A stretch of 8,747 bases of DNA from Flavobacteriales bacterium (GTDB lineage Bacteria; Bacteroidota; Bacteroidia; Flavobacteriales_F; PHOS-HE28): assembly GCA_024640205.1 (NCBI GenBank), contig JAHEFL010000048.1, positions 1-8,747 of the forward strand, read 5' to 3'. Below, one piece after another: positions 5,021 through 8,747 of this stretch. Positions within the stretch are counted from its first letter, which is position 1, and every line of letters starts with the position of its first letter. Under the pieces are notes generated by a model. It had not been told where the DNA came from. It did no database searches and saw nothing but the letters and a program-made list of their open reading frames with translations. The position numbers and the translations under genes were made by a program.

Positions 5021-7054
5021 CTATGTCGGAAGTGTGTACTGCGCGATCAGCGCATCATACCGCGGATCCTTCCGCACACCATCGTAGCGCACATCCCCTT
5101 TCAGGAACTCCACGGTGAAGTAACCCGGGTTGGAGAGGTTGAATTCCAGTTGCTCGAAGGCCTTGTCCAAGTCGCCCGCCAGAATGTAGGTGACCGCGAG
5201 GTCGTAGAGCGGCATGATGCCATATCCGACATCCTTCGCGTAGGGCAGCAACTCGGTTGCTTTCAAGGCCATTTGGATCCCTCGTTGCCCCTGGCCGGCA
5301 CCTGCAAGCGCAATGCCCAATGCACTGTGGTAGCGTGCATCCTCCAAGTGCTTCGGCAATTCCTTCTCGAGGAGGATCACCGCTTCCTTGAATTTCTGAT
5401 TCGCCACCGCCGTTACGCCCAAGCGCTGGAGCAGGTAGGCTTCGGCCAAGGCGGCGGGGTACACTTCGATCTTGGTGATGTGCCACCCATCGGGCAGGGC
5501 GGCCACACGATCAAGGGCCGCCTCGATCTTTCCGTCGGCCATCTCCAGGTTCAGCATGGCCCAGGTGTACCATGCGTGTTCATGATCCACCATGTCGAAA
5601 GCCGTGTAGGCCTCAGGAACGGGACCTTTCCAGCAATAGAAGTTCATGCCCCTGTAGATGTACGGCCAGTTCTCGTCAGGGGCCAGTTCGATCGCCTTGT
5701 CCGCCACGGCTATGGCCTCCGGGAAGCGGTGCGCCCACATGTAGGCCCATGACAGTTCCATGAAGTTGCCCGCTTCCTTCGGACTGAGCGCGACGGCCTT
5801 CTTAAGCTCCGCAATGCATTCCTCGATCCGCCCTTCGGTAAGCATGACCATCGCACGGGCATGGATCAGATCGGAATTGTTGGGCAGACCTTTCTCGGCG
5901 ATGGACCAGTGCTCCATGGCCTTCTGTTTGTCGCGGAAGGCCCAGTTGTAATAGTCGCCGATGGCCAGGTTCACGCCGGGGTCTTCAGGACCAAGGGCGA
6001 TCGCTTTCTCCATGGCACGGGTCGCCATGGCGCGACGCTCATCGGTCTGATCGGTCCGCAGGTAATAGACCCGTGCATGGCAGCGCGCCAGTTCCGCATA
6101 GGCCAGGGCGAAGGTGCTGTCGAGCTGAACGGCCTGTTCCAGGTTCACGATGGCTTCCAGCGCGGTCTCACCCAGGAAGTGGTCCTTGTGCGAAAGGTGC
6201 CGCCCTTTCAAATAGGCCTGATAAGCCTCAATGTTCTGCGTGGGAGCCTGGGCCAGGCTGTTCGTCTCAGCGGGTGTCAGGGTGCGCTGCAGCATGCCTG
6301 CGATGGCCACGGCGATCTCGCGTTGGATGGTGAACAGGTCGTTCACGGATCGGTCGTAGCTCTCCGCCCAGAGGTGTGCATCGGTGGCCACGTCGATGAG
6401 CTGCGCGGTGATGCGCAGTTGATCCCCAGCGCGCTGCACGCTGCCCTCGAGTATGGTGCCGACGTTGAGCTGCGCGCCGATCTCGGTGATCGAAAGCGTG
6501 TCGCCCTTGAACTTCATGCAGGTGGTACGGCTGATCACATGCAGGTCCTTGATCTTGGCCAATTGTGTGATGATGTCCTCGGTAAGCCCGTCACTGAAGA
6601 ACTCCTGCTCCGGATCGCTGCTCATGTTCACGAACGGCAGAACGGCCACCGACAGGGCGCGCTCTTTCACCGCAATACCGGTAGTTGCTTGTGCATCCCC
6701 CTTCCAATGTTTGAAATAGAAATACTGACCCACCAGCAGTACGGCGAGGATACCGATCGTGGCGGAGCCCGCGAGCGAGCGCTTCGGCGGGGTAGTGGGA
6801 GCAGCTCGCCCATCGTCCACATCCTCCGTACGGACAATACCATCCGGCCCCCATTCGTAGATCCAGGAGATGATCAGCGCGATCGGGAAGCCCACGAGGG
6901 CCATGACGATGACGGCGGTGATGGACCACCTCGGCAAGCCCAGGTACGGGAACATGGCCACGGCCACCTGTATCACCAGCCAAGCGGACATGGCGTAAAC
7001 GGTCGCCACGCGCAACACATTGCGCCGCTTCAGTTCCTTCCAAAGACTCTGCAT
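5021..7054 (-). CDS. Membrane-anchored TolB-like domain and TPR-repeat protein
   Basis: From the ATG at 7054 this is 677 residues. The N-terminal motif WKELKRRNVLRVATVYAMSA leads into a first membrane segment (about 15-36), a second follows (45-66, ending ISWIYEW) and a third at 97-113, with an acidic linker between the last two. Residues of about 133-258 form a TolB N-terminal-like domain (COG5616 type): VAVLPFVNMSSDPEQEFFSD, GLTEDIITQLAKI, VISRTTCMKFKG, ILEGSVQRAGDQLRITAQLI and AHLWAESYDR. Residues of about 275-660 are tetratricopeptide repeats, recognisable by units such as ALAYAELARCHARVYY and AIALGPEDPGVNLAIGDYYN. In related proteins the N-terminus is often an adenylate cyclase or winged-helix DNA-binding domain; here only membrane segments are present. 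A scaffold or sensing role is inference. An upstream TTG at 7105 would overlap the preceding gene by 47 bp, whereas the ATG at 7054 leaves a 4-bp gap, so the ATG is chosen. Confidence 0.87.
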   Translation of the reverse strand: MQSLWKELKRRNVLRVATVYAMSAWLVIQVAVAMFPYLGLPRWSITAVIVMALVGFPIALIISWIYEWGPDGIVRTEDVDDGRAAPTTPPKRSLAGSATIGILAVLLVGQYFYFKHWKGDAQATTGIAVKERALSVAVLPFVNMSSDPEQEFFSDGLTEDIITQLAKIKDLHVISRTTCMKFKGDTLSITEIGAQLNVGTILEGSVQRAGDQLRITAQLIDVATDAHLWAESYDRSVNDLFTIQREIAVAIAGMLQRTLTPAETNSLAQAPTQNIEAYQAYLKGRHLSHKDHFLGETALEAIVNLEQAVQLDSTFALAYAELARCHARVYYLRTDQTDERRAMATRAMEKAIALGPEDPGVNLAIGDYYNWAFRDKQKAMEHWSIAEKGLPNNSDLIHARAMVMLTEGRIEECIAELKKAVALSPKEAGNFMELSWAYMWAHRFPEAIAVADKAIELAPDENWPYIYRGMNFYCWKGPVPEAYTAFDMVDHEHAWYTWAMLNLEMADGKIEAALDRVAALPDGWHITKIEVYPAALAEAYLLQRLGVTAVANQKFKEAVILLEKELPKHLEDARYHSALGIALAGAGQGQRGIQMALKATELLPYAKDVGYGIMPLYDLAVTYILAGDLDKAFEQLEFNLSNPGYFTVEFLKGDVRYDGVRKDPRYDALIAQYTLPT

Positions 7055-7058
7055 GTGA

Positions 7059-7490
7059 TCAGCGCAATGTGGTCCCCATGGCACCGTACCAAGGATGTAT
7101 CTCAAATTTCAACTGCCCGGCCTTTACAAATGGGTCCTGCCGGAGGTAACCCTCCACCTCCTCCCGGGAATCGCAATCGTAGAGCAATGAGCCACGCCAG
7201 CCGGCATCGTTCTTCCCAAAGGGTCCTGCCATGATGAGCAGGCCACGCCGCGCCTGTTCCGCCTGATGGTCCAGGTGCTGCTGTTGCATGATCTCGGCTG
7301 AAAGGCTGTCCAGTGCAGGCCCATCCCCGCTGGTGTACAACACATACCAATACTGCTTCATGTGGTAGGTGCTGTCAGCGATCGTCACGTCGAATGTGCG
7401 TTGCGCCATACCTGTCCCGAAGGACAATGATGCAAGCACCAACAGGATCGAGCGGAACCGGGTCATCACCCAGCTGGGGACCGGGTTCAT
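7059..7490 (-). CDS. Exported YciI-like domain protein
   Basis: A 143-residue protein with a signal peptide (hydrophobic SILLVLASLSFGTGMA near 14-29, then Q) followed by a YCII-related domain. Visible family features are the strand QYWYVLYTSGDGP (46-58), the histidine-containing helix QQHLDHQAEQARRG (70-83), LIMAGPFG (85-92), the DCDSREEVEGYLRQDPF helix region (105-121) and KFEIHPWY (128-135). YciI proteins are small alpha/beta-barrel dimers with a conserved His and Asp, and most are cytoplasmic; a secreted copy is less usual. The ATG at 7490 overlaps the stop of the GrpB-family gene as ATGA, favouring coupled translation. A second ATG at 7466 (MTRFRSILLVLASLSF) would give a more typical signal peptide and is a real alternative. 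The next gene starts 4 bp after its stop. The substrate is unknown. Confidence 0.74.
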   Translation of the reverse strand: MNPVPSWVMTRFRSILLVLASLSFGTGMAQRTFDVTIADSTYHMKQYWYVLYTSGDGPALDSLSAEIMQQQHLDHQAEQARRGLLIMAGPFGKNDAGWRGSLLYDCDSREEVEGYLRQDPFVKAGQLKFEIHPWYGAMGTTLR

Positions 7491-8062
7491 CGGCGCATCT
7501 TTTCTTTCCGTGCTTTCGATAGGATCTGCTTCACGAATTTCGTCTTGTGCTTGGTGTATTCTCCGCGGTCATTGGGATAGCGCTTCACCAGATCCAGTTT
7601 CAGTGCTTCATAGCGCGAAGCCTCTTCCGGATGATTGCAGAGATAATCCCGGAAGATCAACCGGTTCACGCTGGCCTGCCCCGGCTCCACCACATGTACA
7701 TGCACAGCGCGTTCACCATGTTCGTCGCGTTTGATGAACCACGCATAAAATGGTGCGGCATCACCGATCGTGGGACGCCAGATGAATTCGTACCCTTCCT
7801 CCTCCATCAATGGAACGACATCCTCCTTCACCCGTTCCATATCGCTCACTTCCACCTGCACATCAATGATGGGCTTTGCACTGATCCCTGGGATGGCGGT
7901 GCTCCCGATGTGCGCGATCCGTTGCGCCAGCATCCGCGGGAGGACCCGCTTAAGGACCGTTTCAACCTCCGCGTACTGCTCCGCCCATTTCGGGTCGTGA
8001 GGTACGAGATCGATATGCTCCTTCAGAAGCACGGCTATCCGATCCTTTGCTTTCCCTTTCAT
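7487..8062 (-). CDS. GrpB family protein (UPF0157, nucleotidyltransferase-like)
   Basis: A 191-residue protein of full family length with no signal peptide. It has the hallmarks of the GrpB/UPF0157 family: IDLVPHDPKWAEQYAEVETV near the start (17-36), the diagnostic RIAHIGSTAIPGISAKPIID block (48-67), EEEGYEFIW (87-95), a central HVHVVEPG (121-128) and the region RDYLCNHPEEASRYEALKLD (138-157). GS followed by an aspartate strand resembles the nucleotidyltransferase superfamily active site, but the reaction is not established, and the family name refers to GrpB of glutamate-rich contexts rather than a known function. The ATG at 8062 lies 9 bp after the fdhD stop and the TGA overlaps the next ATG, so it is inside a compact operon. 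The family call is firm and the role unknown. Confidence 0.9.
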   Translation of the reverse strand: MKGKAKDRIAVLLKEHIDLVPHDPKWAEQYAEVETVLKRVLPRMLAQRIAHIGSTAIPGISAKPIIDVQVEVSDMERVKEDVVPLMEEEGYEFIWRPTIGDAAPFYAWFIKRDEHGERAVHVHVVEPGQASVNRLIFRDYLCNHPEEASRYEALKLDLVKRYPNDRGEYTKHKTKFVKQILSKARKEKMRR

Positions 8063-8071
8063 GGTGCGATG

Positions 8072-8747
8072 CTACGATTTATCCGTGGGTGAATAGATAT
8101 TATACCTCTGTTCCCGGAGGAATCCGACCAACGTGAGACCGCTTTCCCTGGCAAGCTGCACTGCGATGGAAGAAGGCGCGCCAACCGCTGCCATCAGCGG
8201 TATGCCGGCCATCACACATTTCTGTACCAGTTCAAAACCGGCACGACCACTGACCAGAAGTTGGTGGTACGTCATTGGCAGATCGGCGGAAAGGGCCGCG
8301 CCGATGAGCTTGTCCACCGCATTGTGGCGACCGATATCCTCCCGAAGCAGGAGCAACTCACCGGCCCGATCGAACAAGGCCGCTGCATGGATGCCTCCGG
8401 TATGTTTGAACAAGGTCTGTGCAGCGCGCATGCGGTCCGGGAGCGAGGTGATCACCTCCGGATCGATCGCACCGAAGGGTTCCATGGGTCGATGGCACAC
8501 GGCATGCACCGCCTCGATGCTGCTTTTTCCACAGACACCGCAACTGCTCGAGGTGTAGAAATTCCGTTGCCATTGCCCGGGATCCAGTTCCACCTCGGGA
8601 TGCAATTCCGCGCGGACGACATTGCCCTTTTCCTCCTCCTTCACATCCTCGCAGGGTCGGACCCTCAACACCTCATCGGCAGAGGCGATGATCCCCTCGG
8701 TGAACAGGAAACCGAGCGCCAGCTCCTCGTCATTCCCTGGCGTACGC
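8072..8747 (-). CDS. fdhD: Formate dehydrogenase accessory sulfurtransferase FdhD (N-terminus outside window)
   Basis: The frame runs open to the right edge, leaving 224 visible residues and a TAG at 8072-8074. It begins with RTPGNDEELALGFLFTEGII, a conserved early FdhD block. The CGVCG motif (FYTSSSCGVCGKSS) carries the two cysteines of the active loop used to pass sulfur. LREDIGRHNAVDKLIG and SGRAGFELVQKCVMAGIP are the conserved C-terminal blocks. In characterised bacteria FdhD receives sulfur from the cysteine desulfurase IscS and sulfurates the molybdenum cofactor needed by formate dehydrogenases. It is a cytoplasmic protein. A GTG at 8671 is only an internal valine codon, since family sequence continues upstream of it. 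No formate dehydrogenase gene is visible here; it could lie to the right. The downstream GrpB-family gene starts 9 bp later. Confidence 0.95.
   Translation of the reverse strand, partial: RTPGNDEELALGFLFTEGIIASADEVLRVRPCEDVKEEEKGNVVRAELHPEVELDPGQWQRNFYTSSSCGVCGKSSIEAVHAVCHRPMEPFGAIDPEVITSLPDRMRAAQTLFKHTGGIHAAALFDRAGELLLLREDIGRHNAVDKLIGAALSADLPMTYHQLLVSGRAGFELVQKCVMAGIPLMAAVGAPSSIAVQLARESGLTLVGFLREQRYNIYSPTDKS

Noticed and set aside
7055..7105. TTG start at 7105 for the TolB/TPR gene
   Set aside because: It would overlap the YciI gene by 47 bp, and the family motif WKELKRRN begins just after the ATG at 7054.
5861..7234. Long plus-strand open frame of 457 codons
   Set aside because: It lies antisense to the TolB/TPR gene and the end of the YciI gene, whose products have clear domains. 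The plus-strand translation has no recognisable family pattern and reflects codon bias in a GC-rich gene.
8669..8671. GTG as the fdhD start
   Set aside because: The conserved FdhD block RTPGNDEELALGFLF lies upstream of it in the same frame, so the gene runs beyond the window.

Overview
This window looks like chromosomal DNA from a GC-rich member of the Bacteroidota, probably a Flavobacteriales-like lineage. Two adjacent proteins have signal peptides and C-terminal type IX secretion (T9SS) sorting domains, there is a DUF3575-like exported barrel protein, and one gene has a good match to the Bacteroidota -7 promoter element TAnnTTTG. The lineage within the phylum is inference. I see no tRNA, rRNA, CRISPR array, transposase or phage gene.

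Layout. Positions 3-380 on the plus strand hold the 3' end of a leucine-rich-repeat protein. Everything else is on the minus strand and converges on it. Reading the minus strand from the right edge, there is first a tight four-gene run: fdhD (5' end outside the window), a GrpB/UPF0157 family gene, an exported YciI-like protein and a large membrane-anchored TolB-like/TPR protein. The gaps are 9 bp, a 4-bp ATGA stop/start overlap, and 4 bp, so the four are probably co-transcribed. Next comes a stand-alone DUF1801 gene. Last is an envelope/secretion group: a DUF3575-like outer-membrane-type protein, a T9SS cargo with SprB-like repeats, and a T9SS cargo predicted to fold as a seven-bladed beta-propeller.

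The most interesting item is not an ordinary gene. Between the two T9SS cargo genes lies a 23-codon fragment whose last 20 codons match the C-terminus of the DUF3575-like protein 1.3 kb away (13 of 20 residues, about 49 of 63 bases by hand alignment). It appears to be what is left of a second, diverged copy of that gene. Its ATG overlaps the stop of the preceding T9SS gene as ATGA. This suggests the envelope cluster was shaped by tandem duplication followed by deletion or replacement. The intergenic region between the DUF3575-like gene and the first T9SS gene also holds an unusual run of short perfect palindromes.

How the genes work together: the envelope cluster supplies exported or surface proteins, but the sequence shows no shared pathway. 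The fdhD run is mixed: molybdoenzyme maturation (FdhD), a nucleotidyltransferase-fold protein (GrpB family), an exported YciI domain and a TolB/TPR membrane protein. Its compact spacing is clear, but its biological logic is not.
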